Shown in pieces: positions 1 to 6,449 of a stretch of DNA of 7,012 nucleotides. This DNA comes from a bacterium (GTDB taxonomy: Bacteria; Cyanobacteriota; Vampirovibrionia; Gastranaerophilales; Gastranaerophilaceae). Within the stretch, counting starts at the first letter, position 1; every line of letters begins with the position of its first letter. The position numbers and the translations under genes are program-made. Location: assembly GCA_024408905.1 (NCBI GenBank), contig JAKSUP010000073.1:1-7012 (forward strand), read 5' to 3'. The notes beneath the pieces were generated by a model, which worked only from the letters and a program-made list of their open reading frames with translations, made no database searches and had not been told where the DNA came from.

Positions 1-112
1 TCTCATACTACATTTAATAAAATTATATCAAAATTTTTAATATATAGCAAATGTTTTTTTAAATATAATACTAATAATGTATACTCAGAAATATTGATAA
101 AATAGTTTCGAT

Positions 113-141
113 TTGATTTTACAATTTGTTATCTATATAAT
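113..141 (+). promoter_or_regulatory. Predicted sigma-70-type promoter of queA
   Basis: A -35 box TTGATT (113-118) is separated by exactly 17 bases from a perfect -10 box TATAAT (136-141). Transcription would start near 148, giving a leader of about 29 bases that contains the queA ribosome-binding site AAAGG (163-167). This is the best-spaced promoter in the window. It implies that queA starts its own transcript rather than reading through from upstream. Confidence 0.7.
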
Positions 142-176
142 TAGTCTGAATATATAGTTTATAAAGGTATTTTAAC

Positions 177-1220
177 ATGTTACTATCAGAATTTGATTAT
201 AGTTTACCCGAGGAATTAATTGCACAAAAACCAACTGAAAAAAGAGAAAACTCTAAAATGATGGTTTTAAAAAGGGATGAACACAAAATTCTTCATAAAA
301 ACTTTTTTAATATTGTTGATTATTTGGACAAAAATTGCGTCCTAATTTTAAATGATACAAAAGTAATGCCTGCAAGGTTATACGGTAACAAAGAAACCGG
401 AGCAAAGATAGAAGTGTTTTTATTAAAAGAACATGAAAATAAAGAATGGGAAGTGTTAATAAGACCTTCAAAACGTGTAAAAGCAGGAACAATCGTTAAG
501 ATAAGTAACGAACTTTCCTGTGAAATTTTAAAACCATTACCTGATGATGGGAAATGGCTTGTAAAAATGATTTATGAAGGTGACATTTTTGAAATATTAC
601 ACAGAATTGGTAATATTCCTTTGCCACCATACATAGAACGTAAGATGAAAGATGATGAACTAAAGAAACTCGATTTTGAACGATATCAAACAGTATATGC
701 AAGAGATGAAGGTTCTGTTGCAGCACCGACTGCGGGGCTTCATTTTACAAAAGACATTTTGCAAAAACTTGCAGATAAAGGAGTTGAAATTGGTTATGTT
801 ACTCTTAACGTCGGAATTGGAACTTTTCGTCCTGTAAAATGCGAAAATATTTTAAATCATAAAATGGATTCTGAGGTTTTTGAAATTTCAGAAAAAACAG
901 CCGAACTTATTAACAGAGCAAAAGCTCAAGGGAAAAAGCTGATAGCAGTCGGAACTACTTCTGTAAGGACTCTTGAAACAGCATATAAACAATTTGGCGA
1001 AATCAAGGCTTGTAAATCAGCATCAGAATTGTTTATTTACCCTCCTTATGAATTTAAAGTGGTTGATAGCCTGATTACAAACTTTCACCTGCCAAAATCA
1101 ACACTTTTAATGCTCGTAAGCGCCTTAGCAACAAAAGATTTTATCTTTGAAGCATATAAAGAAGCTATAGAAAACAAGTATCGTTTCTACAGTTACGGCG
1201 ATTGCATGTTCATTGATTAA
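177..1220 (+). CDS. queA: S-adenosylmethionine:tRNA ribosyltransferase-isomerase (QueA)
   Basis: QueA transfers and isomerises the ribosyl group of S-adenosylmethionine onto the preQ1 base in the anticodon of GUN-type tRNAs. The product is epoxyqueuosine, with adenine and methionine released; the enzyme is cytosolic. The 347 residues match the usual full length (about 340-360). Family blocks appear in order: NDTKVMPARLYG (59-70), GNIPLPPYIER (145-155), the signature YQTVYARDEGSVAAPTAGLHFT (170-191), GTFRPV (215-220), AVGTTSVRTLE (257-267), TNFHLPKSTLLMLVSA (301-316) and the C-terminal YRFYSYGD (335-342). The start is supported by AAAGG nine bases upstream and by the family-typical N-terminus with LSEFDYSLPEELIAQ. 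It has its own promoter and appears to be monocistronic, ending one base from the convergent mtnN. No truncation or missing block is seen. Confidence 0.97.
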   Translation: MLLSEFDYSLPEELIAQKPTEKRENSKMMVLKRDEHKILHKNFFNIVDYLDKNCVLILNDTKVMPARLYGNKETGAKIEVFLLKEHENKEWEVLIRPSKRVKAGTIVKISNELSCEILKPLPDDGKWLVKMIYEGDIFEILHRIGNIPLPPYIERKMKDDELKKLDFERYQTVYARDEGSVAAPTAGLHFTKDILQKLADKGVEIGYVTLNVGIGTFRPVKCENILNHKMDSEVFEISEKTAELINRAKAQGKKLIAVGTTSVRTLETAYKQFGEIKACKSASELFIYPPYEFKVVDSLITNFHLPKSTLLMLVSALATKDFIFEAYKEAIENKYRFYSYGDCMFID

Positions 1221-1221
1221 T

Positions 1222-1938
1222 TCATTTTGACAACAAGTTTTTTATAATCTGTGCTGAAATTTGCGCTGTTTTAATTTCAAATTCAGGATAATTTTCAATT
1301 TTTGTGCCATCTGCCAAATCAGATATCGCACGAATTGCCACACAAGGAATATTATTTAATGAGCAACTGTGCGCAATAGCTGCACTTTCCATCTCTGCTG
1401 CCGTTGCATTAAAAAGCTTCTTAAGTTCTGCTTTCTTTTCAACTGTCGCAACAAAAGTATCACCTGACACAATTCTGCCTATATGTACACTTTCTTTTGA
1501 AAGTGTTTTCAATGCGGCCGTTTCCATTTTTTCAACGAGTTTTTTATCAGAATAAAAAACTGTTGGTTTTTGATTTTCAATTCCATTACAGATATAGCCT
1601 TTTGCATATCCCAAAGCAGATGCATCAAAGTCATGCTGTATAAAAGACTCTGCAATAACTATGTCTCCTATATTTAAACCCTTGCCGACACCACCTGCCA
1701 CACCGGTATTAATAATAAAATCCGGTTCAAACTCATTAATAATGTATTGAGTACAACAAGATGCTGCAACTTTGCCCACACCACTTTTGGCAATTATAAT
1801 AATGTTTTTCCCTGCTTTCCCGAGGCAAATGTCAAAACAAGAACTTGCTACATTTTCAACATCCGTTAAAAAATCTTTAATCAGTTCTGTTTCACAGTCC
1901 ATAGCTCCAATAACAGCAATAGTTTTATTATTGAACAT
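1222..1938 (-). CDS. mtnN: 5'-methylthioadenosine/S-adenosylhomocysteine nucleosidase (MTAN, Pfs)
   Basis: This enzyme hydrolyses the N-glycosidic bond of S-adenosylhomocysteine and 5'-methylthioadenosine, and in the known family also 5'-deoxyadenosine. It releases adenine; its S-ribosylhomocysteine product is the substrate of LuxS. The 238 residues are full length for the PNP/UDP phosphorylase-like fold. Visible markers are GAMDCE at 11-16, where E16 matches catalytic Glu12 of the E. coli enzyme, and NTGVAGG (77-83). AEMES (181-185) has E184 matching the ribose-binding Glu174, and AISDLAD (204-210) has D207 matching catalytic Asp197. Its start overlaps the last 11 bases of luxS. Its ribosome-binding site GAGGAG (1949-1954) lies inside luxS, ten bases before the ATG, so translation is probably coupled. 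I see no separate promoter. The stop lies one base from the convergent queA stop. Confidence 0.96.
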   Translation of the reverse strand: MFNNKTIAVIGAMDCETELIKDFLTDVENVASSCFDICLGKAGKNIIIIAKSGVGKVAASCCTQYIINEFEPDFIINTGVAGGVGKGLNIGDIVIAESFIQHDFDASALGYAKGYICNGIENQKPTVFYSDKKLVEKMETAALKTLSKESVHIGRIVSGDTFVATVEKKAELKKLFNATAAEMESAAIAHSCSLNNIPCVAIRAISDLADGTKIENYPEFEIKTAQISAQIIKNLLSK

Positions 1939-2395
1939 AAGTCATTTTCTCCTCTGTCCAGTCTTTCAAAAATTCAACAACTTCATGCGCTTCTTTTTTA
2001 GCACCAATTAAATCGTGTTGCTTATAATTTCCACATTCTTCTTTTTTACTTCCCGGAATTTCTCCGTCAAAATTTCGGATAAAATCAAAAGCTTCTTGAA
2101 CAATTCTCAGAGCTGTTTCATGGTTTATATTATCTCTTACAAGAAAATAAAACCCGGTACGGCACCCCATCGGACCTACATAAACAATACTGTCAGAGTA
2201 TTTTGTATTTCTTGCATAAGTCGCAAACAAATGTTCTATAGTATGCATGGCGCCATTTGATAAATAATCCCCTTCCGGATTATTTGGGAGTTTCATCCTT
2301 ATGTCATAAGTTACAACATCACCATCAATACGTGAAATATACATTCCACGTGTTATTTTATCGTGATTTACACTAAAGCTTGCTATTCTTTTCAT
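1928..2395 (-). CDS. luxS: S-ribosylhomocysteine lyase (LuxS)
   Basis: LuxS cleaves S-ribosylhomocysteine to homocysteine and 4,5-dihydroxy-2,3-pentanedione, the precursor of autoinducer-2. In the cell it completes the activated methyl cycle after MtnN. The 155 residues are full length. The metal site is intact: H51 and H55 in HTIEH (51-55), with catalytic E54, and C121 in EECGNY as the third ligand. H11 in VNHDK and C78 in GPMGCRTGF, both conserved active-site positions of the family, are also present. The start gives the typical N-terminus (MKRIASFSVNH). It is preceded by a modest AGGG (2402-2405) six bases upstream. It is the first gene of the luxS-mtnN unit, driven by the extended -10 promoter just upstream. 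The chemistry is secure; whether AI-2 is used as a signal here cannot be seen from the sequence. Confidence 0.97.
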   Translation of the reverse strand: MKRIASFSVNHDKITRGMYISRIDGDVVTYDIRMKLPNNPEGDYLSNGAMHTIEHLFATYARNTKYSDSIVYVGPMGCRTGFYFLVRDNINHETALRIVQEAFDFIRNFDGEIPGSKKEECGNYKQHDLIGAKKEAHEVVEFLKDWTEEKMTYVQ

Positions 2396-2421
2396 TTTCT
2401 ACCCTATTATCTTTCAATAAT

Positions 2422-2430
2422 ATTATAGCA
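2422..2430 (-). promoter_or_regulatory. Extended -10 promoter of luxS-mtnN
   Basis: Read on the minus strand, this is TGCTATAAT: a perfect -10 hexamer (2422-2427) with the TG extension (2429-2430). Transcription would begin near 2415, leaving a leader of about 20 bases before the luxS ATG. No consensus -35 sits at 16-18 bases. Nearby TTG-containing hexamers (TTGTAG at 2448-2453, TTGTTA at 2442-2447) are spaced 20 and 14 bases. An extended -10 can work without a good -35. The -35 position overlaps the edge of the inverted repeat at 2448-2475. Confidence 0.55.
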
Positions 2431-2447
2431 GACAGAAAATATAACAA

Positions 2448-2475
2448 CTACAACAAACTATATATTTTGTTGTAG
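2448..2475 (-). terminator. Perfect 10-bp inverted repeat: terminator of the PurD-like gene or luxS operator
   Basis: The arms CTACAACAAA (2448-2457) and TTTGTTGTAG (2466-2475) are exact reverse complements around an 8-base loop. On the minus strand the hairpin begins five bases after the stop codon of the gene at 2481-3329. It is followed by a T-rich but interrupted run (TTGTTATATTTT), as expected of a weak intrinsic terminator. The stem has only three G-C pairs and the T-tract is imperfect. Its other edge touches the luxS -35 region, so a repressor or activator site is an equally reasonable reading. Confidence 0.45.
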
Positions 2476-2480
2476 ATTCT

Positions 2481-3329
2481 TTATCTACTGACTTCGCTGT
2501 TTCCGAGCTTTTGGTAAATTGCAGAACGAAGAAGTTGAAGAAAATCCGATTTTAAAGTTGTAATAATGTTTTTTACATCAATATCATCCAACGTCATTTT
2601 ATATTCCAAGACATACCAATCATTTTTTGCCCACAAAAGTTTTGTAACCACAAACCCGATAAAATCGGCTTTTTCATCAGAAAACATAAAGTTCAATTTT
2701 GTTTTCAATAAATCAAGCCTGTCCATTTGTACCTCAGATAGTCCGATTCTGGTATCGGATAGAGCAGGGAAATAATACATGCCTGCACCGTCCCAAAGCG
2801 ATACAAGAGAATATTCATCACCATCTATATATTCTTCAATAAAAACTTTTGAAGAAGGATCAATCGCACTAAATTCCTTGCGTTTATCAATTAATTCTTC
2901 AATCGAATTAGCAAATACTTTTTCAGAAATAAATGAATTATCCGATTTCAAAACCACAGGAAAATGTGTCGGTGCTTTAATATTTTGTGGGACATTTATT
3001 GAATAATGAACTGATAATTGTTTTCCTACCAATCTTGATTTTTCAAGATTCAGCCATTTTCTATTAACACAAATTACATTGATTCGATTTCGTTTCAACA
3101 TTTCAACTAAACCGTCATCAATGTATTTTTTATCAAGAATTAGTGCAATATCAACTTGCAAGAGCTTAATTTTTTGGAGTAAATCTCGATAATTTTTATA
3201 ATCAACATTCGGAATATCTTCCAACGGCTCATGTGAAACAGTATAAATCTTTTCCAACAATTCAGACTTATAACAAAGTCCAAGCATTAATTGTTCTTTT
3301 ATTCCTGTACCTATAATTATTATATTCAT
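2481..3329 (-). CDS. Degenerate PurD-like ATP-grasp protein, probable pseudoenzyme
   Basis: The 282-residue protein follows the order of phosphoribosylamine-glycine ligase (PurD). It has a nucleotide-fold N-terminus MNIIIIGTGIKEQ (1-13) in place of PurD's GxGGREH, and a VDIALILDKKYIDDGLVEML block (59-78). An ATP-grasp strand FPVVLKSD (123-130) carries K128, and VFIEEYIDGDEYSL (162-175) resembles PurD's IEEFL-G-E segment. The end, YVLEYKMTLDD to TTLKSDFLQLL (239-267), aligns with PurD's EFN-RFGDPE to RLKSDL segment. PurD is about 420 residues; this one lacks the C-terminal domain and the NTGGMGA loop. The metal-binding EFN is EYK (242-244) and GDPE is lost. Purine-biosynthetic ligase activity is therefore unlikely; the role is unknown. 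It starts nine bases after the glgA stop with no clear ribosome-binding site, which suggests translational coupling. The fold assignment is fairly firm; the pseudoenzyme reading is an inference. Confidence 0.75.
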   Translation of the reverse strand: MNIIIIGTGIKEQLMLGLCYKSELLEKIYTVSHEPLEDIPNVDYKNYRDLLQKIKLLQVDIALILDKKYIDDGLVEMLKRNRINVICVNRKWLNLEKSRLVGKQLSVHYSINVPQNIKAPTHFPVVLKSDNSFISEKVFANSIEELIDKRKEFSAIDPSSKVFIEEYIDGDEYSLVSLWDGAGMYYFPALSDTRIGLSEVQMDRLDLLKTKLNFMFSDEKADFIGFVVTKLLWAKNDWYVLEYKMTLDDIDVKNIITTLKSDFLQLLRSAIYQKLGNSEVSR

Positions 3330-3338
3330 ACAGATATC

Positions 3339-4778
3339 TTAAACTAATGATTTATACATTTCAAGGTATTTTTTAGCACTTTCTTTCCAACTAAAATCGG
3401 ATTCCATTGCGCTTTTACGCATAGCATTGAATGTGTATTTGTCTTTGTAAACTTCTAAAGCACAACAAATAGCTTCTTTCATTTGGTATCCGTCATAACC
3501 CCAGAATTTGAAACCTGTTGAATTATCCAAAGGATAACCGACAACCGTGTTATCCAAACCACCTGTTGCCCTTACAATAGGCAACGAACCGTATCGCATA
3601 GCAATAAGTTGAGAAAGTCCACAAGGTTCAAATTTTGACGGCATTAAGAAAAAGTCGCTGCCGGCATAAATTTTGTTTGCCAAATCACCCTTATAACCAA
3701 CATATGCCCTGATATTCGGAGTATTGTTTGAAAGCCAAATAAGCAAGTTCTCATAATCTTTATCACCCGTTCCCAAAAATATAAAATCGGCATTAAGATT
3801 TCTCAAATCATTTTCTGATTGTCGTATCAGGTCAATCCCCTTTTGACCTACCAAACGTGAAATAAGAGCAATTAACGGCCTTTCAGGATTATATTCCAAT
3901 CCAAACTCTTTCAAGACTGCTTTTTTATTTTCTTCTTTATTCTTAAGACTCTTTATGTCATAGTTTTTAACCAGATTCTTATCCGTTTTCGGATTAAATA
4001 CATCATAATCAATACCGTTAAGTATGCCGACAAGTTTTTGTGTGTGACCTCTTAATGTATAATCCATTCCTTCTCCGTATTCATCACCCAAAATTTCATC
4101 AGCATATTTTGGAGAAACAACTATAACTTTGTCAGAATAATTTATAGCACCTTTCATCCAATTAACTCTGCCATAATGCTCACATCCCCATTCATTATAA
4201 ACAATATCTTTTCGCATATTTGCAAAATCTAAAATATCCTCAAACCATACACCTTGATATGCCAAATTATGAATTTCAAAAACATTTTTAGTTTTTGACC
4301 AAAATTCGTCAAACTTGTAATTTGCCTTTATGTATAAAGGAATCATTGCTGTATGCCAATCGTTGGAATGAATAATATCTGCTCTAAAATTAAGTTGCTT
4401 TGCATATTCTAAAGTCGCTAAAGAAAATGCTATATATCTTTCGTGTTCATATCTTGTATCCATCCATTTCGGATAAACTTCATTAAAACAAGAAAAATAC
4501 CAGTCATTTTGCACAAAAAATACATTGATTTTTGTGCCGGGTAACTTTGTCATAAAAAGCTTAAACTTGTGTTGAATATTACCAAACCCAAGCCACATAT
4601 CAGAGTTTTCAAGTTCTTTAATTCCCCATTTTTCTTTGTCTATACAACCGTGTAACGGTGTAAAAATAGCAATTTCAGCATCTTTTTCCAACCATTTCGG
4701 CAAACTTCCTACAACATCAGATAAACCACCTGCTTTAGAAAACGGTGCTACTTCGGTTGCTGCAAATAAAATTTTCAT
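3339..4778 (-). CDS. glgA: Glycogen (starch) synthase, GT5 family
   Basis: GlgA transfers glucose from ADP-glucose to the non-reducing end of an alpha-1,4-glucan in cytosolic glycogen synthesis. From the chosen start it has 479 residues, the normal length. Markers in order are KAGGL (15-19, the family's KxGGL ADP-glucose loop), HSNDWHT (137-143), NGID (254-257), SRLVGQKG (307-314, with R308 and K313 matching the catalytic Arg/Lys pair) and FEPCGLSQL (383-391, with E384 the conserved C-terminal-domain glutamate), then ATGGLDNTV (404-412). The start at 4778 is decided by a strong AAGGAG seven bases upstream and by the canonical MKILFAATEVAPF opening. The frame stays open to 4901, so a longer form is formally possible. 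A minus-strand promoter lies at 4852-4879. It is the first gene of a pair with the PurD-like gene. No other glycogen gene is in the window. Confidence 0.96.
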   Translation of the reverse strand: MKILFAATEVAPFSKAGGLSDVVGSLPKWLEKDAEIAIFTPLHGCIDKEKWGIKELENSDMWLGFGNIQHKFKLFMTKLPGTKINVFFVQNDWYFSCFNEVYPKWMDTRYEHERYIAFSLATLEYAKQLNFRADIIHSNDWHTAMIPLYIKANYKFDEFWSKTKNVFEIHNLAYQGVWFEDILDFANMRKDIVYNEWGCEHYGRVNWMKGAINYSDKVIVVSPKYADEILGDEYGEGMDYTLRGHTQKLVGILNGIDYDVFNPKTDKNLVKNYDIKSLKNKEENKKAVLKEFGLEYNPERPLIALISRLVGQKGIDLIRQSENDLRNLNADFIFLGTGDKDYENLLIWLSNNTPNIRAYVGYKGDLANKIYAGSDFFLMPSKFEPCGLSQLIAMRYGSLPIVRATGGLDNTVVGYPLDNSTGFKFWGYDGYQMKEAICCALEVYKDKYTFNAMRKSAMESDFSWKESAKKYLEMYKSLV

Positions 4779-4785
4779 TTCAGAA

Positions 4786-4791
4786 CTCCTT
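4786..4791 (-). promoter_or_regulatory. Ribosome-binding site fixing the glgA start
   Basis: The minus strand reads AAGGAG followed by seven bases and then the ATG at 4778. This near-perfect Shine-Dalgarno sequence selects the 479-residue GlgA over in-frame ATGs at 4847, 4850 and 4901. Those would add up to 41 residues with no counterpart in the family. Confidence 0.85.
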
Positions 4792-4840
4792 GCTCTCTTA
4801 TATTGGGGATACTTTTTGATAATTGGATAATCTTCCTTGA

Positions 4841-4876
4841 TTGACATCATGATTATAAACCTAAAAAAAATAAATA
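4841..4876 (+). promoter_or_regulatory. Weak candidate promoter for the decarboxylase gene
   Basis: A perfect -35 TTGACA lies at 4841-4846 on the plus strand. The following bases offer only poor -10 matches at usable spacing (TAAAAA at 4862-4867, spacing 15; AAAAAT at 4866-4871, spacing 19). A better hexamer, TATAAA (4854-4859), has no -35 at the right distance. The true plus-strand promoter is uncertain, but any choice here would overlap the glgA promoter on the other strand. Confidence 0.3.
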
Positions 4877-4879
4877 CAA
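4852..4879 (-). promoter_or_regulatory. Predicted promoter of the glgA operon
   Basis: On the minus strand, TTGTAT (4874-4879) is followed after 16 bases by a perfect TATAAT (4852-4857). The start of transcription would fall near 4845, giving a leader of about 67 bases before the glgA ATG. Two in-frame ATG codons (4845-4850) lie right at or just before that predicted start, so they may not be in the mRNA. The -35 matches poorly beyond TTG. Confidence 0.55.
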
Positions 4880-4894
4880 CCAAAATATATAAAT

Positions 4895-6391
4895 ATGGCA
4901 AAAAATATTTTTTTAGAGTATTATACTAAACAGCAGTTTTATGGAAAATCCAAGTTGAAAAAAACAATTAAACAAAATAGCAGAATATTAGAATGTGTAA
5001 AGGTTACAGCACCAATCGTAGATGCCCTAAAAGAGGCAGCTGATAACCCTACTTATCAATTCCATATCCCCGGACACACCAAAGGTAATGCGATTTTTAA
5101 AGATTTCAAAAAACTTGTCGGAGAAAAAGTTTTAAATATTGATACGACAGATGAATTCGATAATTTGGGTACACTTCACCCTGCAACAGGCCCGATAAAA
5201 GAAGCACAAGAACTTGCTGCTCAAGCTTTTGGCGCACAAAAAACCTTCTTTCTTCTAAACGGTTCAACAGCAGGAAATCTTGCTATAGGTATGGCACTTA
5301 CTAAAAAAGGCAAAAAAGTTATTATTAACAGAAATTGCCATCGTTCTGCTCTTACAGGTTTAATGATTTCAGGTGCAGAACCAATCTGGATTTGCCCAAA
5401 CAGAATTGAAGATTGGTCTATTTGGGGAAATATTGAAGCTTCAAAAATAGAAGAAGCTTTAAAAAATAATCCCGATGTCGGTATGGTTTGGATAACAAAC
5501 CCAACTTATGAGGGTGTAGTTTCAGATATTAAATCAATTAGTGCAGTATGTAAAAAATACAATGTACCTTTGGTTGTTGATGAAGCCCATGGTTGTTTGT
5601 GGAATTTTAATAAACATCTTCCTGAAACAGCCTTAAAACTTGGTGCTGACGTGGTTATTCATTCACTTCACAAAACAGGTGGCAGTATGAGCCAAAGTTC
5701 AATGCTTCATATTGCTAAAAATTCGATGATTAATCCTGATGATGTTGAAAAAGCGTTGAAACTTTTGCATACAACAAGCCCATCATTATTACTTTTAGCG
5801 AGTCTTGATGCTGCAAGAGCGACTTTGCAATCAAGAGCAGGACAAGCATTAACTGATAAAATGATTAAAAACGCAAAATATCTGCGTTCAAGATTGGATA
5901 ATATTCCTAACTTGCATCAATTAAAATCAGATTTTGGGTACAAGACAGACGTTACAAAGGTTTTTATCAAAATTGACGGACTTTCAGGAAAAAGACTTGA
6001 ATCAATTTTGGAAATCGATTTTAAAATCGAGGTTGAATCAGCTTCTGATATCGGAGTTTTAATTCTTTGCAACCTCGGGAACAAACATTCTGATTTCGTA
6101 TATTTGGCAAACGCTTTGGAAAAAATTGCAGCTCACCATTATACGGATATTTATTATTTGGAAAACAGAAAACATATGCCAATGCTTGAACCTCAAATTA
6201 AAATGAGTTTGAGAGATGCGTATTATGCCGATAAAGAAGTAATCAAAAAGGAAGATGCAATCGGCAGAATTTCTGCAGAAGTAATCGCCGAATGCCCACC
6301 GGGGATTTCAATTTTGCTTCCGGGGGAATTAATTACAGAAGAGCATTTGCCATATTTAAACGATTACGAAACTATTGAAGTTGTTAAATAA
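4895..6391 (+). CDS. Orn/Lys/Arg decarboxylase, fold-type I PLP enzyme (SpeA/YaaO-like)
   Basis: This is a cytosolic PLP-dependent decarboxylase of a basic amino acid, probably making agmatine, cadaverine or putrescine; the substrate cannot be read from the sequence. It resembles the compact Bacillus SpeA type (about 490 residues) rather than the large E. coli inducible enzymes. Markers are QFHIPGHTKGN (55-65), LNGSTAGN (121-128), NRNCHRS (145-151), VVDEAHG (227-233, with D229 for the PLP pyridine nitrogen), and SLHKTGGSMSQSSM (257-270), where K260 is the Schiff-base lysine. The C-terminal block RDAYYADKEVI (440-450) to ECPPGISILLPGELIT (466-481) is also typical. The start is unsure: the ATG at 4895 has no ribosome-binding site and gives about 54 residues before QFHIPGH, against about 22 in Bacillus SpeA. 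A TTG at 4955 with weak GGAAA upstream is an alternative. It is divergent from glgA. Confidence 0.9.
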   Translation: MAKNIFLEYYTKQQFYGKSKLKKTIKQNSRILECVKVTAPIVDALKEAADNPTYQFHIPGHTKGNAIFKDFKKLVGEKVLNIDTTDEFDNLGTLHPATGPIKEAQELAAQAFGAQKTFFLLNGSTAGNLAIGMALTKKGKKVIINRNCHRSALTGLMISGAEPIWICPNRIEDWSIWGNIEASKIEEALKNNPDVGMVWITNPTYEGVVSDIKSISAVCKKYNVPLVVDEAHGCLWNFNKHLPETALKLGADVVIHSLHKTGGSMSQSSMLHIAKNSMINPDDVEKALKLLHTTSPSLLLLASLDAARATLQSRAGQALTDKMIKNAKYLRSRLDNIPNLHQLKSDFGYKTDVTKVFIKIDGLSGKRLESILEIDFKIEVESASDIGVLILCNLGNKHSDFVYLANALEKIAAHHYTDIYYLENRKHMPMLEPQIKMSLRDAYYADKEVIKKEDAIGRISAEVIAECPPGISILLPGELITEEHLPYLNDYETIEVVK

Positions 6392-6423
6392 AGAGCTTTT
6401 ATACCCGAAGAGAAAAAACACAC

Positions 6424-6449
6424 AAGACAATTTGTGATAAAATTGTTTT
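6424..6449 (+). repeat. Inverted repeat abutting the start of the next gene
   Basis: Arms at 6424-6433 and 6440-6449 pair over ten bases (one G-U) around the loop GTGATA, ending in TTTT immediately before the ATG at 6450. A second, competing short hairpin pairs CACAA (6421-6425) with TTGTG (6432-6436). It could end decarboxylase transcripts, act as an operator, or be chance in AT-rich DNA. A TAAAAT -10-like hexamer (6438-6443) lies in its second half. Confidence 0.4.

Noticed and set aside
1..112. A gene end or second promoter in the first bases
   Set aside because: The stretch is very AT-rich with frequent stops. TTGATA at 94-99 has no -10 partner at a suitable distance, and no protein similarity is recognisable.
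307..726. Antisense reading frames within queA, and similar ones inside mtnN, luxS, glgA and the nuclease-like gene
   Set aside because: They have no recognisable family, no convincing ribosome-binding sites, and low-complexity Leu/Phe/Ser/His-rich translations expected from the reverse of AT-rich genes.
2396..2480. SAM- or SAH-responsive riboswitch upstream of luxS
   Set aside because: The predicted leader is only about 20 bases. The one hairpin lies upstream of the predicted transcription start and lacks riboswitch architecture.
2481..3329. Calling this gene purD, a functional purine-biosynthesis ligase
   Set aside because: It is about 140 residues short and lacks the C-terminal domain, the NTGGMGA loop and the metal-binding EFN and GDPE residues.
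3332..3339. AGATATCT palindrome between glgA and the PurD-like gene
   Set aside because: An eight-base AT-rich palindrome is too short to mean anything by itself, and no flanking symmetry is present.
4779..4901. GlgA beginning at 4901 or 4850 with an extra 24-41 residues
   Set aside because: The canonical GlgA N-terminus and a strong AAGGAG both point to 4778. The extension contains the predicted promoter and a hydrophobic run with no family counterpart.
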